A stretch of DNA of 64,000 bases from Streptomyces tubercidicus (GTDB taxonomy: Bacteria > Actinomycetota > Actinomycetes > Streptomycetales > Streptomycetaceae): positions 6,758,001-6,822,000 of the forward strand of contig NZ_CP114205.1 of assembly GCF_027497495.1 (NCBI RefSeq). Direction: 5' to 3'. Of this stretch, positions 36,929 to 44,629 are shown one piece after another. Numbering within the stretch: the stretch's first letter is position 1; the number at the start of each line of letters is the position of its first letter. The notes beneath the pieces are model-generated. The model had not been told where the DNA came from. It saw only the letters and a program-made list of their open reading frames with translations, and did not search any database. The position numbers and the translations under genes were made by a program.

Positions 36929-37849
36929 ATGCAGTACGCAGTGGGGGCTCCGCTGCCGCCGCCCCACGGGCAGGCATCAGGACCCGGGGCCGCCATGCAC
37001 TGGACGCCCCACCCGGGAGGGCACATCCCGGCAGGGCCTACCCCCGGAGGGCACGCCCCTGGGGGGCACGCCCCGGGAGGGCACACCCCGCCCGCCTCGC
37101 CACCGGCCCCCGCCGCCCCGCCGCCGGCCGCGCAGCAGCCCGCCCCCGCCGGCCAGGGCTGGCACGCGCCCGCGCACGGGCAGGCCCCGCCCGCCCCCCA
37201 GGGCATGGACGTCACCGGCCATGTACCGCTGCCCCCGGGCGCCCCGGTGCCACTGCCCAGCCCGCCCACCGACGCCGCACCGGACGCCGCGCACACGGCC
37301 GTCGCGGTGCTGCTGATCGGCCCGGCCGGGGCCGGCAAGACCAGCGTGGCGCGCCACTGGGCCGACACTCGGCGGGTGCCGACCGCGCACATCAGCCTCG
37401 ACGATGTCCGCGAATGGGTCCGGTCCGGCTTCGCCGACCCGCAGGCCGGCTGGAACGAGCACTCCGAGGCCCAGTACCGCCTCGCCCGCCGTACCTGCGG
37501 CTTCGCGGCCCGCAACTTCCTCGCCAACGGCATCTCCTGCATCCTCGACGACGCCGTCTTCCCCGACCGGCCGGTGGTCGGCCTCGGCGGCTGGAAGCGC
37601 CATGTAGGACCCGGTCTGCTGCCGATCGTGCTGCTGCCCGGCCTGGAGATCGTGCTGGAGCGCAACGCCCGGCGCAGCGGCAACCGCCGGCTCTCCGACG
37701 AAGAGGTGGCGAGGATCCACGGGCGGATGGCCGGCTGGTACGGCTCCGGCCTGCCGATCATCGACAACTCCCAGCACGACGTCGCCACGACGGTGCGGGT
37801 GCTGGACGACGTCGTCGCCCGCAGCATCGCCAGCCCGCCCAACTGGTAG
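36929..37849 (+). CDS. P-loop kinase-like protein with Gly/His/Pro-rich N-terminal repeats
   Basis: A 306-residue two-part protein. Residues 1-120 are low complexity (Pro, Gly, His, Ala) and include tandem PGGHxP units between about 28 and 54. Residues 125-306 form a small P-loop kinase domain: Walker A GPAGAGKTS (131-139), SLDDVREWVRSG, a CILDDAVFPDR segment, the lid ERNARRSGNRRL, and a C-terminal IIDNS strand. This is the gluconate kinase/polynucleotide kinase/zeta fold; the substrate cannot be read from the sequence. GGAGA precedes the ATG. A terminator (37866-37902) follows. It sits after the aro block in Streptomyces, but its link to aromatic synthesis is unproven. Confidence 0.8.
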   Translation: MQYAVGAPLPPPHGQASGPGAAMHWTPHPGGHIPAGPTPGGHAPGGHAPGGHTPPASPPAPAAPPPAAQQPAPAGQGWHAPAHGQAPPAPQGMDVTGHVPLPPGAPVPLPSPPTDAAPDAAHTAVAVLLIGPAGAGKTSVARHWADTRRVPTAHISLDDVREWVRSGFADPQAGWNEHSEAQYRLARRTCGFAARNFLANGISCILDDAVFPDRPVVGLGGWKRHVGPGLLPIVLLPGLEIVLERNARRSGNRRLSDEEVARIHGRMAGWYGSGLPIIDNSQHDVATTVRVLDDVVARSIASPPNW

Positions 37850-37865
37850 ACAGGACGGCACCGGT

Positions 37866-37902
37866 CCCCCGGGCGGCCCCGCCCGACCGGCCGCCCCGGG
37901 GG
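37866..37902 (+). terminator. Strong hairpin after the kinase-like gene
   Basis: A 13-bp GC stem with a single bulged C and a 10-base loop (37866-37878 with 37889-37902), 16 bp after the stop. Confidence 0.7.
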
Positions 37903-37922
37903 AGTCGCCGTACGCTCGTGAT

Positions 37923-39029
37923 ATGTCCGAGTTGTACGCGGCCCGACGCACGCGTCTGCGCGACCGCGTAGCCGGGCCCGGAAGTGCCGCCGCACTGATC
38001 TCGCGCCCCGCGAACGTCCGCTATCTCACCGGCTGCGCGCCGCCCGGCGCCGCGCTGCTGCTGGGACCGGCCGATGACGCGCTGCTGTGCGGCAGCCCGC
38101 TGAGCGGTGATCCCGCCGAGGGGCGTCCGGCCGAGGACGTACGGGTCTCGGTGCTGCCGACCCGTGGTGGGGACCCGGTCGTGGCGGGCGCCGACCTGGC
38201 CGCGAAGGCCGGCGCGCAGATCCTGGCCGTCGAGGAACACCACCTCACCGTCACCCGCCACCGGGCGCTCACCCAGGTCGCGCCCCGGCTGCGGCTGACG
38301 GACCTGGCCTGCGCGGTCGAGGCGCAGCGGCTGGTGAAGGACGACGACGAGATCGCCTGTCTGCGGATCGCCGCGGAGATCGCCGACCAGGCCCTGGGGG
38401 AGCTGCTGGAATCGATCCTGGTCGGCCGCACCGAGCGGCATCTCGCGCTCGAACTGGAACGCCGGCTGGTCGACCACGGCGCGGACGGGCCGGCCTTCCC
38501 CACCTCCGTCGCGACCGGCCCGAACGCCGGCCGCCCCGGGCATCTGCCCACCGACCGGCGGGTCGAGGAGGGCGACTTCCTCAGCGTCGGGCTGGGCGCC
38601 AACTACCGCGGCTACCGCTGCGAGATCGGCCGGACCTTCGTCATCGGCACCACGCCCTCGGACTGGCAGATCGAGCTGTACGATCTCGTTTTCGCAGCCC
38701 AGCGCGCCGGACGGGAGGCGCTGGCGCCGGGTGTGGAGTGCCGCGAGGTGGACCGGGTGACCCGTCATGTACTGGATGCCGCGGGGTACGGCGAGCGGCT
38801 CGGACCGTGGACCGGGCACGGTGTGGGACTCGAAATCGATGAGGACCCTCAGTTGTCCCCTGCCGCCATGGGTAAACTGGACGCTTGCGTGCCGGTCACC
38901 GTCGAGCCGGGGGTTCACATCCCGGGCCGTGGGGGTGTCCGGATCGACGACACACTCGTCGTCCGCCCCGAGGCGGACGGCGGGCCCGAGCTACTCACGA
39001 TCACGACCAAGGAGCTGCTCGCACTCTGA
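37923..39029 (+). CDS. M24-family (aminopeptidase P-like) protein with altered metal site
   Basis: A 368-residue protein with the aminopeptidase P layout: N-terminal creatinase-like domain (LISRPANVRYLTGC) and C-terminal pita-bread domain. The five M24 metal ligands (Asp, Asp, His, Glu, Glu) read G223 (SVGLGANYRGY), E234 (RCEIGRTF), H299 (TGHGVGLE), E328 (VEPGVHI) and D342 (VRIDDTL). Two are conservative changes and one is lost. The second active-site His of MetAP/PepP (HE motif) is D306. It is therefore doubtful as a proline peptidase. It lies 66 bp upstream of efp, where an Xaa-Pro peptidase gene is often found. ATG 37923 gives the normal N-terminus. Confidence 0.85.
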   Translation: MSELYAARRTRLRDRVAGPGSAAALISRPANVRYLTGCAPPGAALLLGPADDALLCGSPLSGDPAEGRPAEDVRVSVLPTRGGDPVVAGADLAAKAGAQILAVEEHHLTVTRHRALTQVAPRLRLTDLACAVEAQRLVKDDDEIACLRIAAEIADQALGELLESILVGRTERHLALELERRLVDHGADGPAFPTSVATGPNAGRPGHLPTDRRVEEGDFLSVGLGANYRGYRCEIGRTFVIGTTPSDWQIELYDLVFAAQRAGREALAPGVECREVDRVTRHVLDAAGYGERLGPWTGHGVGLEIDEDPQLSPAAMGKLDACVPVTVEPGVHIPGRGGVRIDDTLVVRPEADGGPELLTITTKELLAL

Positions 39030-39095
39030 GCCGTAGGGTTTCGGCGTGCGCCGCTCCGGGGTCCCACCACCTGCAGTCCAGGAGATTCCGCAACC

Positions 39096-39662
39096 GTGGC
39101 ATCCACGAACGACCTCAAGAACGGCATGGTGCTCAAGCTCGAAGGCGGCCAGCTCTGGTCCGTCGTCGAGTTCCAGCACGTCAAGCCCGGCAAGGGCCCC
39201 GCCTTTGTCCGCACGAAGCTCAAGAACGTGCTGTCCGGCAAGGTGGTGGACAAGACCTTCAACGCCGGCGTGAAGGTCGAGACGGCCACCGTCGACAAGC
39301 GCGGAATGCAGTTCTCGTACATGGACGGCGACTACTTCGTCTTCATGGACATGGACACCTACGACCAGCTGCACGTCGACCGCAAGGCCGTCGGCGACGC
39401 CGCGAACTACCTCATCGAGGGCTTCGAGGCGGTCGTGGCGCAGCACGAGGGCGAGGTGCTCTACGTCGAGCTCCCCGCCGCGGTCGAGCTGATCATCAAG
39501 CACACCGAGCCCGGTGTGCAGGGCGACCGCTCCACCGGCGGCTCCAAGCCCGCCGAGCTGGAGACCGGCTACTCCATCCAGGTGCCGCTCTTCATCACCA
39601 CCGGTGAGAAGATCAAGGTCGACACCCGCACGGGCGACTACCTCGGCCGGGTGAACAGCTAA
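39096..39662 (+). CDS. efp: Elongation factor P
   Basis: A 188-residue tRNA-shaped factor that rescues ribosomes stalled at polyproline. The three beta-barrel domains are normal (MASTNDLKNGMVL, MDGDYFVFMDMDTYDQ, GDRSTGGSKPAELETGYSIQVPLF). The functional loop reads KPGKGPAF with the tip lysine K33. This PGKGP form is the one described for actinobacterial EF-P that works with an unmodified lysine, and no EpmA/YmfI-type modification gene is nearby. The GTG start follows AGGAG. nusB begins 2 bp after the stop. Confidence 0.97.
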   Translation: MASTNDLKNGMVLKLEGGQLWSVVEFQHVKPGKGPAFVRTKLKNVLSGKVVDKTFNAGVKVETATVDKRGMQFSYMDGDYFVFMDMDTYDQLHVDRKAVGDAANYLIEGFEAVVAQHEGEVLYVELPAAVELIIKHTEPGVQGDRSTGGSKPAELETGYSIQVPLFITTGEKIKVDTRTGDYLGRVNS

Positions 39663-39664
39663 CC

Positions 39665-40096
39665 GTGGCTGCCCGCACCAAGGCCCGTAAGCGCGCCTTC
39701 CAGATACTCTTCGAGGCCGACCAGCGCGGTGCCGATGTGCAGTCCGTGCTCGCGGACTGGATGCGGCACGCCCGGACCGATCCACGCCAGCCGCCGGTGA
39801 ACGAATACACCCTGGAGCTGGTCGAGGGATACGCGGACCATGTCGCCCGCATCGACGAGCTGATCTCCACCTACGCGGTCGACTGGGACCTGGACCGGAT
39901 GCCGGCGGCCGACCGCAGCATCCTGCGTCTCGGCGCCTACGAACTGCTCTGGGTGGACGACACCCCGGACGCGGTGGCGATCGACGAAGCGGTGCAGCTC
40001 GCCAAGGAGTTCTCCACGGACGACTCCCCGGCCTTCGTCAACGGCCTCCTCGGCCGGCTCAAGGAGCTGAAGCCGAGCCTGCGGCGCGAGGCGTAG
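39665..40096 (+). CDS. nusB: Transcription antitermination factor NusB
   Basis: A 143-residue all-helical NusB. Characteristic segments are ARTKARKRAFQILFEADQRG, DRSILRLGAYELLW, and AIDEAVQLAKEFSTDDSPAFVNGLL. With NusE it binds boxA and supports rRNA transcription. The GTG is 2 bp beyond the efp stop, a common actinobacterial pair. A hairpin follows at 40120-40155. Confidence 0.96.
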   Translation: MAARTKARKRAFQILFEADQRGADVQSVLADWMRHARTDPRQPPVNEYTLELVEGYADHVARIDELISTYAVDWDLDRMPAADRSILRLGAYELLWVDDTPDAVAIDEAVQLAKEFSTDDSPAFVNGLLGRLKELKPSLRREA

Positions 40097-40119
40097 CAGG
40101 CGGTCGGCAGAGCGTGTGA

Positions 40120-40155
40120 ACGGGCCCGGAGTGAGGGGTAAGGCTCCGGGCCCGT
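40120..40155 (+). terminator. Hairpin after nusB
   Basis: A perfect 12-bp stem (ACGGGCCCGGAG/CTCCGGGCCCGT) with a 12-base loop, 23 bp after nusB. Confidence 0.75.
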
Positions 40156-40264
40156 CGCATGCCCGCAGAACGCCCGCCAGCGGCCCTCGCGGGGGTGCCT
40201 CGTACGGAACCTGTGCGCACCGGCGCGTACCGCTGCGCTCCGGAGGAGTCCCCACAACGCGCGA

Positions 40265-40293
40265 CCGCCGCCCCGGGAAGCCCGGAGCGGCGG
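40265..40293 (-). terminator. Hairpin after bldD
   Basis: A GC stem (7 bp + C:A mismatch + 5 bp) with an AAG loop, 22 bp beyond the bldD stop on the minus strand. It is separated from the nusB hairpin by about 110 bp in which no gene was seen. Confidence 0.6.
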
Positions 40294-40315
40294 CACGTTT
40301 CTGCAGGTACGAGGG

Positions 40316-40816
40316 CTAGAGCTCCTCGTGGGACACGGCTCGGCGTGCATCGGCGTCGAGCACGCCCCAGCTGATCAGCTGCTCGGTCAGCACCGAGGGC
40401 GACTGGTCGTAGATGACCGCAAGGGTGCGCAGATCGTCCTGGCGGATCGAGAGCACCTTGCCGTTGTAGTCACCGCGCTGGCTCTGGATGGTGGCGGCGT
40501 AGCGCTGCAGCGGGCCGGCCTTCTCCTGCGGGACATGGGCGAGGCGCTCCAGGTCGAGCACCAGCTTCGGCGGCGGCTCGGCCGCTCCGCCCGGTGTCGT
40601 GCCCGGAAGCAGTTCCTGCACCGGAACGCCGTAGAAGTCCGCCAGCTCGGCGAGGCGCTGCACGGTTACGGCGCGGTCACCGCGCTCGTACGAACCGACC
40701 ACCACGGCCTTCCAGCGGCCCTGGGACTTCTCCTCGACACCATGGAGAGAAAGGCCCTGCTGGGTGCGGATGGCGCGGAGCTTGGCCCCGAGCTGTTTGG
40801 CGTATTCGCTGGACAT
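40316..40816 (-). CDS. bldD: Developmental master repressor BldD
   Basis: A 166-residue regulator that represses sporulation genes in vegetative growth. The N-terminal XRE-type helix-turn-helix is at residues 1-70 (YAKQLGAKLRAIRTQQGLSL...SYERGDRAVTVQRLAELADFY). After a flexible linker comes the C-terminal domain with the c-di-GMP-binding signature RGD (114-116), eight residues, RQDD (125-128), at the same numbering reported for S. coelicolor BldD. Tetrameric c-di-GMP holds two BldD molecules together on DNA. A perfect BldD box lies 63 bp upstream of its start codon, as expected for autorepression. It is convergent with nusB and divergent from pyrR. Confidence 0.97.
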   Translation of the reverse strand: MSSEYAKQLGAKLRAIRTQQGLSLHGVEEKSQGRWKAVVVGSYERGDRAVTVQRLAELADFYGVPVQELLPGTTPGGAAEPPPKLVLDLERLAHVPQEKAGPLQRYAATIQSQRGDYNGKVLSIRQDDLRTLAVIYDQSPSVLTEQLISWGVLDADARRAVSHEEL

Positions 40817-40879
40817 AAAACTCCCCAGACGGCTGTATCGACATGCGGCTCCGCCGCGGGCTGGTAACTCACTGTGAGG

Positions 40880-40892
40880 TTACGCAGCGTAA
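40880..40892. promoter_or_regulatory. BldD box upstream of bldD
   Basis: TTACGCAGCGTAA is a perfect palindromic match to the BldD operator pattern TNACNCWGNGTNA. A weaker, one-mismatch site (TAACTCACTGTGA) overlaps the same region at 40865-40877. Together they indicate that BldD controls its own gene; an effect on divergent pyrR is possible but unsupported. Confidence 0.8.
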
Positions 40893-41001
40893 TCTGACTT
40901 CGTCAAGCGGAACGGGGCAGACCCTCACCCGTCAGGGGTGCGGACGGCTCCTGGAGGGGCTCCTGGTAGCCTGGGCCGCGTAAATCCGACGTCCTTTAAG
41001 G

Positions 41002-41027
41002 TCCGTCCCGTGAGGCGGAGAAGGAGG
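41002..41027 (+). promoter_or_regulatory. PyrR-binding loop overlapping the pyrR ribosome-binding region
   Basis: TCCGTCCCGTGAGGCGGA (41002-41019) matches the PyrR-binding hairpin, whose core is GUCCNGNGAGGC, and is followed directly by AGAAGGAGG, the pyrR ribosome-binding site, 10 bp before the ATG. An upstream TCCTT (40992-40996) could pair with AAGGA (41021-41025). No terminator hairpin lies between, so control is probably translational: PyrR with UMP/UTP would stabilise the loop and alter access to the ribosome-binding site. Confidence 0.75.
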
Positions 41028-41037
41028 TCCGTTTCGT

Positions 41038-41628
41038 ATGGACGCAAGCAGTTCCGACATCGGGGTTCAGCTCCCCGCGCGGCCGGTGCTCGAAGGCCCG
41101 GACATCGCGCGCATGCTCACCCGTATCGCCCACGAGATCGTCGAGCGCGCCAAGGGCGCGGACGATGTGGTGCTCCTGGGAATCCCCACCCGCGGCGTCT
41201 TCCTCGCCCGGCGACTGGCCGCCAAGCTCGAAGAGATCACCGGCCGTGCGGTTCCGGTCGGCTCGCTCGACATCACCATGTACCGCGACGACCTGCGTCT
41301 GGGCCCCGCCCGTACGCTCGCCCGCACGGACATCCCCGCCGACGGCATCGAGGGCCGGGTCGTCCTGCTCGTCGACGACGTCCTGTTCTCCGGGCGCACG
41401 ATCCGCGCCGCCCTGGACGCGCTGGGCGACATCGGCCGGCCGCGCGCCGTGCAGCTGGCGGTCCTCGTGGACCGGGGCCACCGCGAACTGCCGATCCGCG
41501 CCGACTACGTGGGCAAGAACCTCCCCACCTCGCTGCGGGAGACGGTCAAGGTCCAGCTCACCGAGGAGGACGGCCGGGATGCCGTGCTGCTCGGCGTGAA
41601 GCACACCGCTCCGGCCGGCGAGCGCTAG
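41038..41628 (+). CDS. pyrR: Pyrimidine operon regulator / uracil phosphoribosyltransferase PyrR
   Basis: A 196-residue PRT-fold protein that senses UMP/UTP and binds pyr mRNA; it often also has uracil phosphoribosyltransferase activity. Landmarks are LLGIPTRGVFLARRLA, the DITMYRDDL segment, the PRPP loop VVLLVDDVLFSGRTIRAA, and the C-terminal LPIRADYVGKNLPTS. It opens the pyrimidine operon and its own leader contains a PyrR-binding loop, so it is probably autoregulated. pyrB begins 94 bp later. Confidence 0.96.
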   Translation: MDASSSDIGVQLPARPVLEGPDIARMLTRIAHEIVERAKGADDVVLLGIPTRGVFLARRLAAKLEEITGRAVPVGSLDITMYRDDLRLGPARTLARTDIPADGIEGRVVLLVDDVLFSGRTIRAALDALGDIGRPRAVQLAVLVDRGHRELPIRADYVGKNLPTSLRETVKVQLTEEDGRDAVLLGVKHTAPAGER

Positions 41629-41722
41629 CGCCTCGCGCAGGGACCCGGTGCCCCCGGGGCCCGCTGGCATGCCCGCTCAACGGACATTCCCGTACACCTC
41701 CTTCACCCACGGAGAAAACCGG

Positions 41723-42700
41723 ATGAAGCGTCACCTCATCTCGGCCGCCGACCTCACACGCGACGACGCCGTCCTGATCCTCGACACCGCCGAGGAGATG
41801 GCCCGGGTCGCCGACCGGCCGATCAAGAAGCTCCCCACCCTGCGCGGACGCACCGTCTGCAATCTCTTCTTCGAGGACTCCACCCGGACCCGGATCTCCT
41901 TCGAGGCCGCCGAGAAGCGGCTCTCCGCGGACGTCATCAACTTCGCCGCCAAGGGGTCCAGCGTCTCCAAGGGCGAGTCCCTCAAGGACACCGCCCAGAC
42001 CCTGGAGGCGATGGGCGTCGACGCCGTCGTCATACGGCACGGCGCCTCCGGAGCCCCCTACCGGCTCGCCAACTCCGGCTGGATCGACGCTCCCGTCATC
42101 AACGCCGGCGACGGCACCCACCAGCACCCCACCCAGGCCCTGCTCGACGCCTTCACCATGCGGCGCCGGCTGATCGGCCCGGACGCCGGGCTCGGCGAGG
42201 ATCTGAGCGGGCGGCGCATCACCGTCGTCGGTGACGTGCTCCACAGCCGCGTCGCGCGCTCGAACGTCGATCTCCTGCACACCCTCGGCGCCGAGGTCAC
42301 CCTCGTCGCCCCGCCCACCCTGGTGCCGGTCGGCGTCGAGACCTGGCCGTGCGAGGTGTCCTACGACCTCGACCGCGTCCTGCCGAAAACCGACGCGGTG
42401 ATGATGCTGCGGGTGCAGCGCGAGCGCATGAACGCCGCCTTCTTCCCGACCGAGCGGGAGTACTCGCGCCGCTACGGCCTGGACGGCGAGCGGATGGCGC
42501 GGATGCCCGAGCACGCCATCGTGATGCACCCCGGCCCGATGGTCCGCGGCATGGAGATCACCGCCGAGGTCGCCGACTCCGACCGCTGCACGGTCATCGA
42601 GCAGGTGACCAACGGCGTCTCCGTCCGCATGGCCGTCCTGTACTTGCTGCTCGGCGGCAACGAGCCCGCCGTCACCCACACCCGTACCGAGGGGAACTAA
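41723..42700 (+). CDS. pyrB: Aspartate carbamoyltransferase catalytic subunit
   Basis: A 325-residue enzyme that joins carbamoyl phosphate and aspartate. The carbamoyl-phosphate signature FFEDSTRTRISFE, the aspartate-side GDGTHQHPTQALLDAFTM, and the VGDVLHSRVARSN block are intact. No pyrI regulatory subunit is present. ATG 41723 follows GGAGA (a 7-base gap); the longer reading to 41648 has no ribosome-binding site. pyrC starts 4 bp after the stop, as common for linked ATCase/DHOase. Confidence 0.97.
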   Translation: MKRHLISAADLTRDDAVLILDTAEEMARVADRPIKKLPTLRGRTVCNLFFEDSTRTRISFEAAEKRLSADVINFAAKGSSVSKGESLKDTAQTLEAMGVDAVVIRHGASGAPYRLANSGWIDAPVINAGDGTHQHPTQALLDAFTMRRRLIGPDAGLGEDLSGRRITVVGDVLHSRVARSNVDLLHTLGAEVTLVAPPTLVPVGVETWPCEVSYDLDRVLPKTDAVMMLRVQRERMNAAFFPTEREYSRRYGLDGERMARMPEHAIVMHPGPMVRGMEITAEVADSDRCTVIEQVTNGVSVRMAVLYLLLGGNEPAVTHTRTEGN

Positions 42701-42704
42701 GAAC

Positions 42705-43991
42705 ATGAGCAAGATCCTGATCCGTGGTGCGAAGGTGCTCGGTGGCGAGGCCCAGGACGTCCTGATCGACGGCGAGACCATCGAGGCCGTCGGCGCCGGG
42801 CTGTCCGCCGAGGGCGCCGACGTCATCGAGGCCGAGGGCAAGATCCTTCTGCCGGGCCTCGTCGACCTGCACACCCACCTGCGCGAGCCGGGCCGCGAGG
42901 ACTCCGAGACCGTCCTGACCGGCACCCGCGCCGCGGCGAGCGGCGGCTACACCGCCGTGTTCGCCATGGCCAACACCTTCCCCGTCGCCGACACCGCCGG
43001 CGTCGTCGAGCAGGTCTACCGCCTCGGCCAGGAGCACGGCTACTGCGATGTGCAGCCCATCGGTGCCGTCACCGTCGGCCTGGAGGGCAGCAAGCTCGCC
43101 GAGCTGGGCGCCATGCACGAGTCCGCCGCCGGGGTCACCGTCTTCTCCGACGACGGCAAGTGCGTGCACGACGCCGTGATCATGCGCCGGGCCCTGGAGT
43201 ACGTGAAGGCCTTCGGCGGCGTCATCGCGCAGCACGCCCAGGAGCCGCGGCTCACCGAGGGCGCCCAGATGAACGAGGGCATCGTCTCGGCGGAGCTGGG
43301 GCTCGGGGGCTGGCCGGCGGTGGCCGAGGAATCGATCATCGCCCGGGATGTCCTGCTCGCCGAGCACGTGGGCTCGCGGGTGCACATCTGCCACCTGTCG
43401 ACCGCCGGCTCCGTCGAGATCGTCCGCTGGGCCAAGTCCCGCGGCATCGACGTCACCGCCGAGGTCACGCCGCACCACCTGCTCCTCACCGACGAGATGG
43501 TGCGTAGCTACAACCCCGTCTACAAGGTCAACCCGCCGCTGCGCACCGAGCGCGACGTGATGGCCCTGCGCGAGGCCCTCGCCGACGGCACGATCGACAT
43601 CGTCGCCACCGACCACGCCCCGCACCCGCACGAGGACAAGGACTGCGAGTGGGCCGCGGCCGCCATGGGCATGGTGGGCCTGGAGACCGCGCTGTCGGTC
43701 GTGCAGCAGACGATGGTCGAGACCGGCCTGCTGACCTGGGAGGCCGTCGCGGACCGGATGTCCTACGCGCCCGCGCGGATCGGGCAGGCCAAGGGCCACG
43801 GCCGCCCCGTCTCGGCTGGTGAGCCCGCCAACCTCACGCTGCTCGATTCCGCTTACCGTGGAGAGGTGGACCCCGCGGGCTTCGCCTCCCGCAGCCGCAA
43901 CACCCCCTACGAGGGCCGTGAGCTGCCGGGACGCGTCACCCACACCTTCCTGCGGGGCCGGGCAACGGTCGTCGACGGGAAGCTGGCGTGA
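42705..43991 (+). CDS. pyrC: Dihydroorotase
   Basis: A 428-residue zinc amidohydrolase (class I dihydroorotase) closing carbamoyl aspartate to dihydroorotate. Metal ligands H56 and H58 are in DLHTHLREPGREDSET. Further motifs are HICHLSTAGSVE, VTPHHLLLTDE and the late ATDHAPHPHEDK with its catalytic Asp. The C-terminal substrate strand is GREL PG-like (here YEGRELPGRVTHTFLRGR). The stop overlaps the GTG of the following membrane-protein gene. Confidence 0.97.
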   Translation: MSKILIRGAKVLGGEAQDVLIDGETIEAVGAGLSAEGADVIEAEGKILLPGLVDLHTHLREPGREDSETVLTGTRAAASGGYTAVFAMANTFPVADTAGVVEQVYRLGQEHGYCDVQPIGAVTVGLEGSKLAELGAMHESAAGVTVFSDDGKCVHDAVIMRRALEYVKAFGGVIAQHAQEPRLTEGAQMNEGIVSAELGLGGWPAVAEESIIARDVLLAEHVGSRVHICHLSTAGSVEIVRWAKSRGIDVTAEVTPHHLLLTDEMVRSYNPVYKVNPPLRTERDVMALREALADGTIDIVATDHAPHPHEDKDCEWAAAAMGMVGLETALSVVQQTMVETGLLTWEAVADRMSYAPARIGQAKGHGRPVSAGEPANLTLLDSAYRGEVDPAGFASRSRNTPYEGRELPGRVTHTFLRGRATVVDGKLA

Positions 43992-44629
43992 CTCCTCCAC
44001 TGATCCACCTGGCCGAAGCGCAGAAGTCCGCGCCGGTCACCGACTGGGCCGCGCGGATCGGCTGGGTCGCCGGGCTGCTGGTCTTCGTCGTCTTCGTCTA
44101 CTGGCTGATGCGCCAGGGCTGGAAATGGCGCGGCACGCTCCAGGGCGATCTGCCGGAGCTGCCGTCCACCCCGGACGATCTCGGCGAGCACCGGCTGCGG
44201 CTCAGCGGCCGCTACCACGGCTCCACCACCGCCGGGCAGTGGCTCGACCGGATCGTGGCGCGCGGCCTGGGCACCCGCAGCCGCGCCGAGCTGACCCTGA
44301 CCGACCAGGGCCTGGACGTCGTACGGCCGGGCGCCGAGGACTTCTTCGTGCCGGCCGCCGCACTGCGCGGCGCCCGCCTCGACAAGGGCATCGCCGGCAA
44401 GGTCCTGCCCGAGGGCGGACTGCTGATCGTCACCTGGCGGCACGGGGACAAGGACATCGACTCCGGCTTCCGCTCCGACCGGGCGGGCGAGCACCCCGCC
44501 TGGGTAGAGGCCATCGACCGGCTGAGCACCGCCCGGCAGGGCACCAGCGAAACCAGCACCACCGAGCACGGCACCACCGAGCACCACACCAGCACCACCG
44601 AGCACACCGAAACGGAAGGCGCACGATGA
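43988..44629 (+). CDS. Single-pass membrane protein with PH-like domain and Thr/Glu/His repeat tail
   Basis: A 213-residue protein inserted between pyrC and carA. After about 20 residues comes one membrane helix (23-41, RIGWVAGLLVFVVFVYWLM). A compact beta-rich domain follows (about 60-180: HRLRLSGRYHGSTTAGQWLDRI...RSRAELTLTDQGLDVV...LLIVTWRHGDKDIDSGF) resembling bacterial PH-like domains. The C-terminus is a near-repeat of STTEHGTTEHHTSTTEH units. The protein is conserved in this operon position in Streptomyces, but its role in pyrimidine metabolism is not known. The GTG overlaps the pyrC stop and TGA overlaps the carA ATG, so it is translationally coupled on both sides. Confidence 0.85.
   Translation: MTPPLIHLAEAQKSAPVTDWAARIGWVAGLLVFVVFVYWLMRQGWKWRGTLQGDLPELPSTPDDLGEHRLRLSGRYHGSTTAGQWLDRIVARGLGTRSRAELTLTDQGLDVVRPGAEDFFVPAAALRGARLDKGIAGKVLPEGGLLIVTWRHGDKDIDSGFRSDRAGEHPAWVEAIDRLSTARQGTSETSTTEHGTTEHHTSTTEHTETEGAR

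Noticed and set aside
37269..37849. Zeta-toxin type toxin-antitoxin interpretation of the P-loop kinase
   Set aside because: No small antitoxin gene is adjacent and the fold is shared with many small-molecule kinases.
43819..44625. N-terminal extension of the carA frame back into pyrC and the membrane-protein gene
   Set aside because: The carA protein begins normally at ATG 44626; the upstream part is out-of-frame translation of two real genes.
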